This document shows, one piece after another, positions 34,012 through 42,115 of a DNA stretch of 42,115 nucleotides. Positions within the stretch are counted from its first letter, which is position 1; each line of letters starts with the position of its first letter. The notes under the pieces were generated by a model, which did no database searches, was not told where the DNA came from, and worked only from the letters and a program-made list of their open reading frames with translations. The stretch is from Promethearchaeota archaeon. GTDB lineage: Archaea; Asgardarchaeota; Lokiarchaeia; Sigynarchaeales; SOKP01. The stretch lies in assembly GCA_016839635.1 (NCBI GenBank), contig JAEOTV010000262.1:1-42115 (forward strand), given 5' to 3'. The position numbers were made by a program, and so were the translations under genes.

Positions 34012-34899
34012 TCAGTTTCGCCATTTTGACTGTAAATCATAACATTGCTTTATTAAATCAATAATTTCTTTAATTTGATCCTTTTCTGTTATCTTTACTT
34101 TGAAATTAGTTTTTCCACATCTATACTTTTGTGGGAGTGGTTCGATATTTATTTTCTCTATTTTTTCTAGATTTGGATAAATTTTTCCAAATTTTAGGAG
34201 TATTTCAATTTCTTGATTTTTTGGTTTAATATTTATTATTGTAAATTCTGTGTTACGACAAAAACCCAATGCGCTATGTTGATGATAAAATATTTCTTTA
34301 ATATCCTTTCCTAAAGCGAGGATCTTTTCTCTTAGAGTTAAAAAGAGATTATTTAATACAGGATGGCTCCCAGTTTTGTATATCTCATTTTGGCTATTTA
34401 AAAGCCTATTATTACATTCTAAATCTCCATTTTTTATACTTTCCTTTGAAATAAATTTTAAATAATCTACTTTTTTATCTAAGGATATTTTTTGATCATC
34501 TAAAGAGATATCTATTAATAATCTTTCTGATACTGTTCCTTTTTTGAATGTTTCAAAAATTTGGTAACGATTTCCATTCGTTAATACACAAAAATCGATA
34601 TTATCCTCATAGGCATAATTTGTTGCTTGAATTTGAAATTTTTGCTCTAATTTACGGCGTAAAGGTTTTGCTTCAAGATAGATTTGCCTTCCATTAAACT
34701 TGAGAATATAATCTACATAGCCACCGCTTGAAGTTTTACAATTTCTCGAGATCTCGTCTAAATCAAAGATATTCCAACCTAAAGCTAACAACATTGGATC
34801 AATAAGGATGACTCTCGTATCCTCTTCATTCAGATCTTTGGACTTCAGAGTGGCTATTCTAGCACAGAGCGTCAATAGATGTTTTTTATCTAAAGGCAC
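34012..34899 (-). CDS. Orphan HSDR_N-type nuclease domain with DUF5655-like tail
   Basis: 295 residues. About 10-150 match the N-terminal nuclease domain of type I restriction R subunits: NEEDTRVILIDPMLLALGW, then the PD-(D/E)xK core GGYVDYILKFN and IYLEAKPL (Asp, Glu, Lys) and NYAYEDNIDFCVLTNGNRYQ. About 190-290 resemble DUF5655 (FCRNTEFTIINIKPK; LLKFGKIYPNLEKI). No helicase, methylase or specificity subunit lies nearby. Such two-domain proteins occur alone and may be a nuclease or a regulator; the role is unknown. Confidence 0.75.
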   Translation of the reverse strand: MPLDKKHLLTLCARIATLKSKDLNEEDTRVILIDPMLLALGWNIFDLDEISRNCKTSSGGYVDYILKFNGRQIYLEAKPLRRKLEQKFQIQATNYAYEDNIDFCVLTNGNRYQIFETFKKGTVSERLLIDISLDDQKISLDKKVDYLKFISKESIKNGDLECNNRLLNSQNEIYKTGSHPVLNNLFLTLREKILALGKDIKEIFYHQHSALGFCRNTEFTIINIKPKNQEIEILLKFGKIYPNLEKIEKINIEPLPQKYRCGKTNFKVKITEKDQIKEIIDLIKQCYDLQSKWRN

Positions 34900-35127
34900 T
34901 ATAATTGATACATAAAAATTCAGTCTTAAAAATGTGAACTATGAAGCATAAAGTAATTTATATTTTCAAAAGAATTCTAGAACCAATCTCGGTGTATTCG
35001 AATAGAAAAAAAAATTTTCAATAAAAAAAAAGAAAAAAAAGTGAAAATCTTTATCTGGAATTGTAAATAAAATTAGTAATTAGTTGGTCTCTTTTAATTA
35101 TTTTACAAAAAGGATGTAGTGTTTTTT

Positions 35128-35949
35128 ATGAGAGCTATTGATGAAAATCAGTTTAAAAAGATAAAAGAGTTTATCTTTCGAAATGGAAGACTCCTTGAAA
35201 GAAAATTATTTTCTTTCTTTTTTGAAAATAGAAATAAAGATGAAGTTATTAAGGCTTTAGTGGCATATCAAAATTTGGATGGAGGGTTTGGTAATGGAAT
35301 TGAACCAGATTTATTATGCCCTGACAGTACTGCTATTGGTGCCGAAACTGCTATGTATATTCTTGATCTCTTAGAATATGTAGATAATGAAATCACAGAT
35401 CATTTAGCTAATTGGATTATTGAAGAACAGAATGAAGAAGGGTATATTAACCATCCTCCTAAAAACTTGTATAATTATCCCTTTCAAGATTGGTGGGATC
35501 GTCCTGATGATCTTCGAATATTGGCTATATCAGGTTTTCTTAAAAAATGGGGATTTAAAGAATTATCTTTTTTTAAAAAAGTAAAATCTTTTTATTCAAA
35601 GAGCTCTCTTCCTAAAGAATTTTCTTTCTATGAGTATCCTTATTTTATATATTTGAAATACTTAGGAGAGCATACAGAGGAAAAAAAGATGTTACAACAG
35701 ATTATAAACCAACTCCCGAGTATTTTTGAAAAAAATAAAGAACACTTTCCATTATTTGGTCGACATTGGTACCATGCTCTCGATATTGTGGATAAAAATG
35801 TAATAAAAAATGAAGCAGATAATTTTTTTAATGGTCTTCAAGATGATGGTGGTCTAAAAATAATCTATCAGAATTTGCCTCATTGGAGACCTATATGGAC
35901 TTTGGATGGTCTAATACTCTTAAAGAAATCAAAGATGATTGAATTATGA
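35128..35949 (+). CDS. Short alpha-alpha toroid (terpenoid-cyclase-like) protein
   Basis: 273 residues from the ATG at 35128; AAAGGATG upstream suits it better than the GTG at 35119. It has toroid motifs: VIKALVAYQNLDGGFGNGIE, TAMYILDLLEYVDNEITDHL, WIIEEQNEEGYI and FFNGLQDDGGLKI. There is no DxDD or catalytic signature of a cyclase, and no signal peptide. Function unknown. It is a distant relative of the protein at 1-871. The following 236-bp spacer contains no supported gene. Confidence 0.7.
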   Translation: MRAIDENQFKKIKEFIFRNGRLLERKLFSFFFENRNKDEVIKALVAYQNLDGGFGNGIEPDLLCPDSTAIGAETAMYILDLLEYVDNEITDHLANWIIEEQNEEGYINHPPKNLYNYPFQDWWDRPDDLRILAISGFLKKWGFKELSFFKKVKSFYSKSSLPKEFSFYEYPYFIYLKYLGEHTEEKKMLQQIINQLPSIFEKNKEHFPLFGRHWYHALDIVDKNVIKNEADNFFNGLQDDGGLKIIYQNLPHWRPIWTLDGLILLKKSKMIEL

Positions 35950-36185
35950 ATCTTACAACTTTCCAGCTCAGAGAGGGTGGCCCCCAGAAAACCTTGAAAA
36001 ATATGAGAGCTTTAAAAGTCATTGATGGATCATAAATCTATCTTTTGATATTACTTTCTACGAAATTTGGTTTTTGAATCTTATCAACATACATACATAT
36101 TTTATTAAGTTGATTTTTTATAAACAAAAATGTTATAAATTCTTATATAATTTTAAATCTCGAAACATACAGAAGGTGGTAAAAT

Positions 36186-36821
36186 ATGTTTAAGAAATTA
36201 ACGGATGCTTTAGGAATTACAAGCAATAAAATTAGTGAGTTAATTAAAGAGAGTAAACAATATGTTGATGCCTTAGAAAATGTCACGAAGGAAATCAAAA
36301 AAACTGTTACTGCATTAAAGAGCTATGCTGAAACAGAGACTCCTTCCTTAGGAAAAGCTGTGGGTTCATTAGCTTCTACATTTGAAATTATTGACAAAGA
36401 AAGTACGGAAAAAGTCAAAAGACTCCAAGAAGAATATATTACTCCGCTAAGTGAACTATTAACTAGCTTGGAAAAACTTCAAACTGAACAAAAGGAATCT
36501 CAAAAGGCTATGAAAGAATTAGAGAAAGCAGAAAGGCATCTTAGTAAAACCCAAAGCAAACCAAAAGAAAAGTTAAAACCTAATGAAATACAAACAGCTG
36601 AGACTGAACTGAAAGCTGCCAAGGAAAAAGTTGCTAAAGAAGAAGGGGATGTAAAAGTTGCAGCCGAGGAATTTAATAAAGTTAAATTAGAAACAATGCA
36701 AAAAATTCTTAAGAATATGGTGGACATTGAAACTATTTTCCACCAAAAGATTCTCGATTCCGTGGCAACTCTAGAAGTAAAAGCTGATGCTATTAAAGTA
36801 GAAGAAGAATCAAAAATTTAA
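36186..36821 (+). CDS. Coiled-coil protein resembling a BAR domain
   Basis: 211 residues, almost wholly long amphipathic helices, no membrane segment. The layout matches BAR/AH-type domains. Helix 1 has YVDALENVTKEIKKTVTALK. A loop has TPSLGKAVGSLAS. Helix 2 has EEYITPLSELLTSLEKLQTE, followed by a Lys-rich tip with SKTQSKPKEKLKPNE. Helix 3 has AETELKAAKEKVAKEEGDV and the FNKVKLETMQKILKNMVDIE, FHQKILDSVATL ending. BAR proteins dimerise and bind curved membranes in eukaryotes. GGTGGT lies five bases before the ATG and a TTTTATAAA box about 70 bp upstream. An unrelated phage-shock-like coiled coil is the main alternative. Confidence 0.6.
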   Translation: MFKKLTDALGITSNKISELIKESKQYVDALENVTKEIKKTVTALKSYAETETPSLGKAVGSLASTFEIIDKESTEKVKRLQEEYITPLSELLTSLEKLQTEQKESQKAMKELEKAERHLSKTQSKPKEKLKPNEIQTAETELKAAKEKVAKEEGDVKVAAEEFNKVKLETMQKILKNMVDIETIFHQKILDSVATLEVKADAIKVEEESKI

Positions 36822-36846
36822 ACATTTCACTAATGCACCCCTATGA

Positions 36847-36910
36847 ATTGACCATATATAAATTATTTACATTTTTTTATATCTACTTTTTTTTTTAAAC
36901 TATGGTCAAT
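36847..36910. repeat. 10-bp inverted repeat flanking a predicted transcription start
   Basis: ATTGACCATA (36847-36856) and TATGGTCAAT (36901-36910) are perfect inverted copies 44 bp apart. A TATA-like CATATATAAATTA begins in the left arm and the methyltransferase start codon is 34 bp after the right arm. The two arms could be paired operator half-sites or the stem of a large T-rich hairpin ending the BAR-like transcript. Confidence 0.4.
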
Positions 36911-36943
36911 ATTTTTTTAACTAAACTTTGATTAAGTAAATCT

Positions 36944-37567
36944 ATGAACCATATTCCAAGCGGTGAAGATAAAGTTAGTAAAGTGATTAGTACAGCTGCA
37001 AGTTTTCTTCAAAAAGAATTGAACAAATCTAATCAATTATCATTTCTAGACATTGGATGTGGTGATGGACGAGATATTGACTTTATATCTTCGAACTTTG
37101 ATAATTTCATAATACGAGGAATTGATCTCTCATCAAAAGCTATAGAAAAGGCAATTAAGCTTAATGCAAACAAAAAGCATATCACGTTTGAATGTATGAA
37201 TTGGAAGGAGTTGGACGATACTCAATATGATATAATTTACATGTCAGGTGTTTATCATTTCTTTAATTTGGCAGAGAGAACAGTATTTATTTCTAAAATT
37301 AAGAATATATTAAAACCGAATGGTTTCTTTATCTTAAGTACTCTTTCCTCAAATGATACACAATATTATGGAAAAGGAATGCTGGTAAAAAACGATCCAA
37401 ATTCATTTCAAAGTGAGTACTTCATACATTTTAGCTCAAAGGAAGAGCTTCTCGAGGATTTCAAATTTTTGACGATTCATGAATTATCTGAATTTTATCA
37501 TAAAAATTATGCGAAAGACACAGAATATCATACAATGTGGATATTAATAGGAAAAAAAGAACAGTAG
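36944..37567 (+). CDS. Class I SAM-dependent methyltransferase
   Basis: 207 residues. Motif I SFLDIGCGDGRDIDFI (about 33-48), acidic motif II FIIRGIDLSSKAIEKA, motif IV YDIIYMSGVYHFF and LKPNGFFILSTLS. This is the general small-molecule methyltransferase fold (Methyltransf_11/25); the substrate is unknown. It is a single gene with a possible operator upstream. Confidence 0.85.
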   Translation: MNHIPSGEDKVSKVISTAASFLQKELNKSNQLSFLDIGCGDGRDIDFISSNFDNFIIRGIDLSSKAIEKAIKLNANKKHITFECMNWKELDDTQYDIIYMSGVYHFFNLAERTVFISKIKNILKPNGFFILSTLSSNDTQYYGKGMLVKNDPNSFQSEYFIHFSSKEELLEDFKFLTIHELSEFYHKNYAKDTEYHTMWILIGKKEQ

Positions 37568-37797
37568 TTCAAAATACAGCTATTATTCCTTCAAATCTGG
37601 TAAAATCATATCCATTTATCTGTGGATTCCATGTTACACGTGCTGCTTTAAGAGAAAATTTTATTTACATTGAAAAGTAAAAAACCCTCCACCAATAAAA
37701 TCTATGACTTAAAAATTATTAATGAATTTTATTTATATTGTAAATTCTTACCTTATATTAGAGATTACTGTAAAAAATTAAACTTGGGAAAATATTC

Positions 37798-38238
37798 ATG
37801 AGCTTTAGAATTGAAAGTAAAGAACAATTTGTCGAATTATGGACTAATATTTACAACACCCAAGGTAAACCTGATTGGTCGCATATCCTCCCATATTATG
37901 ACGATAAGATATACTTTCGTGATACTATTCAAGAAATTCGAGGTAAAAAAGAATTTGAAGCTATGACTGTACGATTAGTTGAGCGATCTAAAGATTTAAG
38001 AATGAAAATTCTCAACATTCTTTTTGAAGGTAACATCATTTTTTTTGAATGGGAGATGGGGTTAAGTTTTAAGAAAACTCCTGATTCGAAGATATTCGGG
38101 GCAAGTCGCCTGACATTGAATGATAAGGGAAAAATTATAGCGCAAAGGGATTATTATGATCTCTGGGGTGATATCATCGATAACATTTCATTTTTAGCTA
38201 AAGGGTATCGAAATTTCATGAGGAAATTGTTCGGGTGA
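37798..38238 (+). CDS. SnoaL/NTF2-like protein
   Basis: 146 residues of the NTF2 cone fold: N-terminal helix KEQFVELWTNIYN, then WSHILPYYDDKIYFRDT, EIRGKKEFEAMTVRLVERS and FEWEMGLSF, ending IIAQRDYYDLWGDI. Such proteins are isomerases, cyclases or non-catalytic partners in lipid and polyketide chemistry. It is first of a three-gene operon; its stop overlaps the SDR start by four bases. Confidence 0.8.
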   Translation: MSFRIESKEQFVELWTNIYNTQGKPDWSHILPYYDDKIYFRDTIQEIRGKKEFEAMTVRLVERSKDLRMKILNILFEGNIIFFEWEMGLSFKKTPDSKIFGASRLTLNDKGKIIAQRDYYDLWGDIIDNISFLAKGYRNFMRKLFG

Positions 38239-39197
38239 ATTACTTGAATAAATATTTAAAAGAATATTTTAAATCTTCTTTTTATTGGCGCCAATTGGGC
38301 CAAATGCGGAGGAATAAAAAGGCAGAGGTAAAGGAATGCCAAGAAGACTTTAAAGAAAACTTAGTTGTGATAACGGGCGCGACATCTGGAATCGGTTATT
38401 GTACTGCAAGAGAGTATGCTTCACATGGAGCTAATCTTCTACTAATAAATCGAAATGAAGAAAAATCGATAAATGTTTGCGAAGAAATTCGTCAAGATTT
38501 TGGAGTAGAATGTGAATATAAGATTGCGGATTTTGCCCGCATTTCTGATTTAAAGAAAGTAGGATATGAACTTTTAGATTCAGATATAAATATTGATGTA
38601 TTTATCCATAATGCGGGCATTTATTCTACTAAAAAAATATTTACTGAAGATAATAACGAACTTGTTTTCCAAGTAGATTATCTTGGGTCATTTATTTTAA
38701 ATTATATATTAAAGGATAAACTAAAAGCTCAGGGTAATACAAGAATTATCTTTGTAAATTCTGAAGGTCACCGCTTTGCTCTTCTTGGATTGAGTTTAGA
38801 TGATCTTGAGTGGGAAGAGCATCATTATTCAGGTTTGCGTAGTTATGGGAAGGCCAAAACAGCTCAGCTTCTGTCAATGATTTCATTTAACGATTATTTC
38901 AAAGATAGCGGAGTATCGATAAATGCGATGCATCCTGGGAGTGTAAAAACAAACATGGGAGAAAATAATGGGCGAACTTACCGATTTTTTAAACATCTTC
39001 TTATTGATCGAGCAGCAAAATCACCTGAGATATCTGCTAAAGCTTTATACTATCTCGGTGTGTCAAAGGAAATGAATGGAGTGAGCGGTAAGTTTTACCG
39101 TCTTACTGCAGAAGAAAAACCTGCACCTCCTGCTTTGGATAGGGAAGTCGCAGAAGAGCTGTGGGATTTAAGTATAAAATTAAGCGGGTTAGCATGA
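38235..39197 (+). CDS. Short-chain dehydrogenase/reductase
   Basis: 320 residues with a GTG start inside the GTGA overlap with the upstream gene. Cofactor motif VVITGATSGIGYCTA, HNAGIYS, catalytic Ser in IIFVNSEG, and YxxxK as SYGKAKTAQL. An N-terminal basic extension of about 45 residues precedes the Rossmann fold, and PGSVKTNM follows. It resembles retinol-dehydrogenase/WWOX-type SDRs. It is coupled by overlap to both neighbours, so the three products probably act in one pathway. Confidence 0.9.
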   Translation: MNYLNKYLKEYFKSSFYWRQLGQMRRNKKAEVKECQEDFKENLVVITGATSGIGYCTAREYASHGANLLLINRNEEKSINVCEEIRQDFGVECEYKIADFARISDLKKVGYELLDSDINIDVFIHNAGIYSTKKIFTEDNNELVFQVDYLGSFILNYILKDKLKAQGNTRIIFVNSEGHRFALLGLSLDDLEWEEHHYSGLRSYGKAKTAQLLSMISFNDYFKDSGVSINAMHPGSVKTNMGENNGRTYRFFKHLLIDRAAKSPEISAKALYYLGVSKEMNGVSGKFYRLTAEEKPAPPALDREVAEELWDLSIKLSGLA

Positions 39198-40795
39198 CGA
39201 CTACAAGCCATGAGGTTATCATTGTAGGAGCGGGGATGGCGGGGTTAACCGCTGCGGCCTATTTATCAAGGGCGGGACATGATGTTCTTTTAATTGAAAA
39301 GAACGAAACTTGTGGTGGCTTGCTAAATTCAATCCAAAAAGATGGTTTTGTTTTTGATACTGGTCCGAGGTCTATTGAAAATTCAGGAGCCGTGCGGCCC
39401 TTGTTAAATGACCTTGGAATTTCACTTGAACTACTTAACAGCCCGGTTTCGATTGGTATTGAGAATGAAATTTTACACTTCACATCAAACGAAAGTATAT
39501 ATGAATATCAGTCCCTATTAGAAAAGCTGTATCCCGATAACAAAGAGGAGATTGCCGCGATTTTCTTGTTAATAGAAAAAATCTTGAAAGACATGGCCAT
39601 TCTAAACGAGATTGATAATCCGATTTTAATAGACATGAAACACGATATATGTTATCTCGTTAAGGAACTTCTTCCGTATCTTGGCAAGTTCCTTCTTGCT
39701 AATCGCCGGATAAATCAAAGGCAGGTTCCAGTTGAAGATACTCTAAAAAAAATGACTTCAAACCAATCACTTATCGATATTATGACACAACATTTCTTCA
39801 AGAGCACGCCTACTTTTTTTGCCCTAGGATATTTTCACACTTACTTTGATTATTTTTATCCAAAGGGTGGTACAGGTAAAATTCCAGAAGCTGTCATGCA
39901 AAAAATCATTAACTGGGGAGGATCAATTTTATATGCTACACAAATAAGCGAGATCATTCCTTCTGAAAGTAAGTTAACTGATATGGATGGAAACACGTTT
40001 TCCTATGAAAACCTTATTTGGTGCGCGGATTTGAAATCTTTATATCGATTTCTTAAATTCCATAACTTAGAGGAAAAAGTTTCTCGCAAGATATCAATTC
40101 AAAAAGATAAATTGCTATCAAATCGAGGCGGAGATTCAGTTTTTTCTTTATTCTTAGGGATAGACGAACCTCTCGACAAATTTCAATCAATTTCGAATGG
40201 TCATTTTTTTTATACTCCATCAAGAAATGGTTTAGGAGAATCAATTTGGACTAGATTAAGAACAATTATTAAGAATTTCGAAACAACTCCCAAAGAAGTC
40301 ATTATGCATTGGTTAGACGAGTACTGCCAACTGAATACATATGAGATTTCCATTCCAGGGCTTAGAGATCCCACCTTAGCCCCAAAAGGAAAGACTGGAT
40401 TAATAGTGAGCATTCTCTTTGAATACGATCTCATGAAAAAGGTCCAAGAGGGAGGATGGTATGAAGAATTCAAAATAGAGGTCGAGAATCGCATGTTAGA
40501 GATTTTATCAAAATCCGTATACCCGAAAATCAAGGATAAGGTTCTCTTTCGTTTCTCGTTAACACCCGTCAGCATTTCAAACAGAGTAGGAAGTTCTGAA
40601 GGAGCAATAACAGGGTGGACGTTTGAAAATCCCATCCCTGTGGTTAAAGATATTCTTAAAATGACTAAATCAGTGAAAACTCCTATTCCAAATATACTCC
40701 AAGCTGGTCAATGGGTATATAGTCCTTCTGGAATACCCATTGCGATCCTTACAGGATTGGCAGCTGCTAAGAATTTAATGAAAAATAAAAAATGA
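39194..40795 (+). CDS. FAD-dependent phytoene-desaturase-like oxidoreductase
   Basis: 533 residues from the ATG at 39194, which overlaps the SDR stop (ATGA). The N-terminus has the dinucleotide motif VIIVGAGMAGLTAAAYLSRA and LIEKNETCGG. The middle has FYPKGGTGKIPEAV, and the C-terminus PNILQAGQWVYSPSGIP closes the FAD site. This matches the carotenoid isomerase/phytoene desaturase/retinol saturase superfamily. Together with the SDR and SnoaL genes it suggests oxidation and reduction of an isoprenoid or other lipid. Codon use is more G/C-rich than in the rest of the window. It converges with the next gene 5 bp away. Confidence 0.88.
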   Translation: MTTTSHEVIIVGAGMAGLTAAAYLSRAGHDVLLIEKNETCGGLLNSIQKDGFVFDTGPRSIENSGAVRPLLNDLGISLELLNSPVSIGIENEILHFTSNESIYEYQSLLEKLYPDNKEEIAAIFLLIEKILKDMAILNEIDNPILIDMKHDICYLVKELLPYLGKFLLANRRINQRQVPVEDTLKKMTSNQSLIDIMTQHFFKSTPTFFALGYFHTYFDYFYPKGGTGKIPEAVMQKIINWGGSILYATQISEIIPSESKLTDMDGNTFSYENLIWCADLKSLYRFLKFHNLEEKVSRKISIQKDKLLSNRGGDSVFSLFLGIDEPLDKFQSISNGHFFYTPSRNGLGESIWTRLRTIIKNFETTPKEVIMHWLDEYCQLNTYEISIPGLRDPTLAPKGKTGLIVSILFEYDLMKKVQEGGWYEEFKIEVENRMLEILSKSVYPKIKDKVLFRFSLTPVSISNRVGSSEGAITGWTFENPIPVVKDILKMTKSVKTPIPNILQAGQWVYSPSGIPIAILTGLAAAKNLMKNKK

Positions 40796-40800
40796 GATTT

Positions 40801-41814
40801 TTATAGGAAGAGTAGTATTAATAACAATACATTTACACTGATAAGTACTAAGTAAGAAATTAAGACCATTCCAAAAATGGGTTTTTTTAAATCATCACCT
40901 GACATGACTTTAAATCCAGTTCTGTTAAGGAAGGACTTTAATTGAAGATCTAATTCGTTTTGATTTTTAACCTCATACTTTTTCAGGTCTTGCTTAATAA
41001 TGAAGTGCTGACTATAAGGAAAGATAAGAGCGTTTACTGGCTTAAAAGAATCAATAATATTACCTAGATAGGAGTTTGCCTTGATTGAAACTTGTTCTAA
41101 AGGTATGTTTACCGCGTCTTTCACCATATCTGGGTCAAAAAGCAGGCTGAAAGGTTCTGATAAATCACTTTTTACCTCTCCGCCATAATCGACACAAAGA
41201 TTTCCTTCAATCCAGAGAGATTCGTCCAATTCCCTTGAATCACCTTTTTTTAAGCCAACCGATACAATGAATTCTTTATTGTTGGTGGGATTCTTAATAT
41301 CAACCAGTATCTCACCAGAAGGGGTGGTTGTATACACGGCTGGATCACAGGTGTACCCACAAAATCCATTCTTTGGATCATAGCTGTTAGTATTCGTTTC
41401 ATAATCACAAATAATCCAAGATAACAGCCCGGTTTCTTTATTGCGAGCAATAATATAAAACTCGGCTCGCATACCTATAAATGCTGAGGTTCGAGCGGTA
41501 AATACGCTTGCAATTGCCATGGGAAACTTTGCATCTTCCTTATAGATTGAGGCTTCGGTTAGTTCATATCCATCGGGGAGCATGTCTTGCGCTGCTGAAG
41601 TATTTGTTATCTTAAAAAATAGAAATAAACTATAAGGATCTACTATGAATCCCATATAAGGAACTTTTTTCTTGCCGCTCTGCGAAAATTTATGCTGAGT
41701 TTTTTTAGGAAGAGCTTTACTGAAACCGCTCAAAAAACTAATAGCAGTTACATCTTGAGGCTTTATAAGAGATTCTGTCTTTTTTATAAAATTCTGTTTT
41801 TCTTCTTGGTTCAT
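40801..41814 (-). CDS. Acetoacetate-decarboxylase-like protein with C-terminal membrane anchor
   Basis: 337 residues. About 75-250 resemble the acetoacetate decarboxylase-like fold: AAQDMLPDGYELTEASIY, PMAIASVFTARTSAFIGMRA, EFYIIARNKETGLLSWIICD. No catalytic Lys is evident, so the identity is tentative. The end (FGMVLISYLVLISVNVLLLI) is a single membrane helix, giving a C-tail anchor. A paralogue follows 36 bp upstream on the same strand. The pair points toward the SDR-FAD operon but is not co-transcribed with it. Confidence 0.5.
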   Translation of the reverse strand: MNQEEKQNFIKKTESLIKPQDVTAISFLSGFSKALPKKTQHKFSQSGKKKVPYMGFIVDPYSLFLFFKITNTSAAQDMLPDGYELTEASIYKEDAKFPMAIASVFTARTSAFIGMRAEFYIIARNKETGLLSWIICDYETNTNSYDPKNGFCGYTCDPAVYTTTPSGEILVDIKNPTNNKEFIVSVGLKKGDSRELDESLWIEGNLCVDYGGEVKSDLSEPFSLLFDPDMVKDAVNIPLEQVSIKANSYLGNIIDSFKPVNALIFPYSQHFIIKQDLKKYEVKNQNELDLQLKSFLNRTGFKVMSGDDLKKPIFGMVLISYLVLISVNVLLLILLFL

Positions 41815-41850
41815 TTAGATAAACCTTGGGTTTTTTTTTCAAATCCATCT

Positions 41851-42115
41851 TCATAGATTAATTATCAACAAAATTAATACGGAAATAAAGCTTAGAATAA
41901 GTAAAGAGACATTTATTAATAACATTTTCTGTATACCTCTTGTTGAAAAGGTTTTCATTTCTTTCATATCTGAAATTTTGTTATAATTCTCGATCATGTC
42001 ATTGATATTTTTGATATAGGTGCGACAGCCTGGACTGTCGGCAATATAGTGCTGAGCGAATGGGAAACATAACACCTTGCATAGTTCCGGCTCTGCTAAA
42101 TCTGGGAAAAGTGTA
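41851..42115 (-). CDS. Partial paralogue of the tail-anchored ADC-like protein
   Basis: The frame is open to the right edge (88 codons; N-terminus outside the window). It begins LFPDLAEPELCKVLCFPFAQ and ends with the helix MLLINVSLLILSFISVLIL. It aligns with the end of the neighbouring gene (NALIFPYSQHFI versus KVLCFPFAQHYI, then a linker and terminal membrane helix), so the two are tandem duplicates in one transcription unit. Confidence 0.65.
   Translation of the reverse strand, partial: TLFPDLAEPELCKVLCFPFAQHYIADSPGCRTYIKNINDMIENYNKISDMKEMKTFSTRGIQKMLLINVSLLILSFISVLILLIINL

Noticed and set aside
35951..36026. Short frame reading NFPAQRGWPPENLEKYESF after the toroid gene.
   Set aside because: About 25 codons without a start; composition is suggestive of a remnant but no identification is possible.
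37568..37680. Coding-like peptide (LVKSYPFICGFHVTRAALRE, then NFIYIEK) directly after the methyltransferase stop, in another frame.
   Set aside because: No start codon or ribosome site, no family recognised and only about 40 codons. It could be a gene remnant but cannot be supported.

Overview
The window is an AT-rich, gene-dense archaeal chromosome segment, most likely from an Asgard archaeon of the Lokiarchaeia type. This is inferred from gene content, not proven. The pointers are a Roadblock/LC7 protein with a zinc ribbon, a BAR-like coiled-coil protein, tandem-HTH Lrp-type regulators, an EFR1-type flavodoxin-ferredoxin, archaeal TATA boxes and T-tract ends, and Shine-Dalgarno sequences of the GGTGAT/GGTGGT type 4-6 nt before the start codons. 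No tRNA, rRNA, CRISPR array or insertion sequence was seen.

Layout. 1-6.9 kb: small housekeeping and regulatory genes: a partial alpha-alpha toroid (prenyltransferase/squalene-cyclase-like) gene, a DUF3795 protein, two tandem-HTH regulators, an alpha/beta hydrolase, a mini-thioredoxin, a protein with three exact-period 89-residue repeats, and a small HTH-like gene whose predicted transcription start lies on a perfect 25-bp palindrome. 7.3-10.1 kb: a SIR2-TPR protein of the immune NADase type and a truncated toroid pseudogene. 10.2-17.6 kb: EFR1 ferredoxin, a secreted NlpC/P60-like hydrolase, a CDF-like transporter containing two winged-helix segments, an M29 aminopeptidase, a membrane-anchored methyltransferase and the Roadblock-zinc-ribbon protein. 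17.8-19.5 kb: a histidine kinase and its response regulator; the latter has a ribbon-helix-helix N-terminus readable only if translation begins at an ATT codon.

19.7-31.2 kb is the most unusual block. Four minus-strand genes lie head to tail: a TIR-like protein with a beta-sandwich tail, a DUF4062-STAND NTPase-TPR protein, a RelA/SpoT-like synthetase-TPR-SLOG fusion, and a GRAM/PH-like protein. Divergent from them is a 946-residue LRR-TIR protein that resembles a plant or animal immune receptor without a central NTPase. I propose that this is a nucleotide-centred conflict (immune or cell-death) locus: sensor repeats (LRR, TPR), a STAND switch, candidate NAD-cleaving effectors (TIR, TIR-like), an alarmone-type nucleotide synthetase and a SLOG nucleotide sensor. 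The domains are well supported; their action as one system is inference.

31.3-37.6 kb: a VOC/glyoxalase pseudogene fragment, an SRPBCC protein, a homocysteine S-methyltransferase, a membrane protein, an orphan HSDR_N-DUF5655 nuclease, a second toroid protein, the BAR-like protein and a methyltransferase. 37.8-42.1 kb: a translationally coupled SnoaL-SDR-FAD oxidoreductase operon with visibly more G/C, facing two tandem paralogues of a C-terminally membrane-anchored protein; this looks bacterial in style and may have been acquired.
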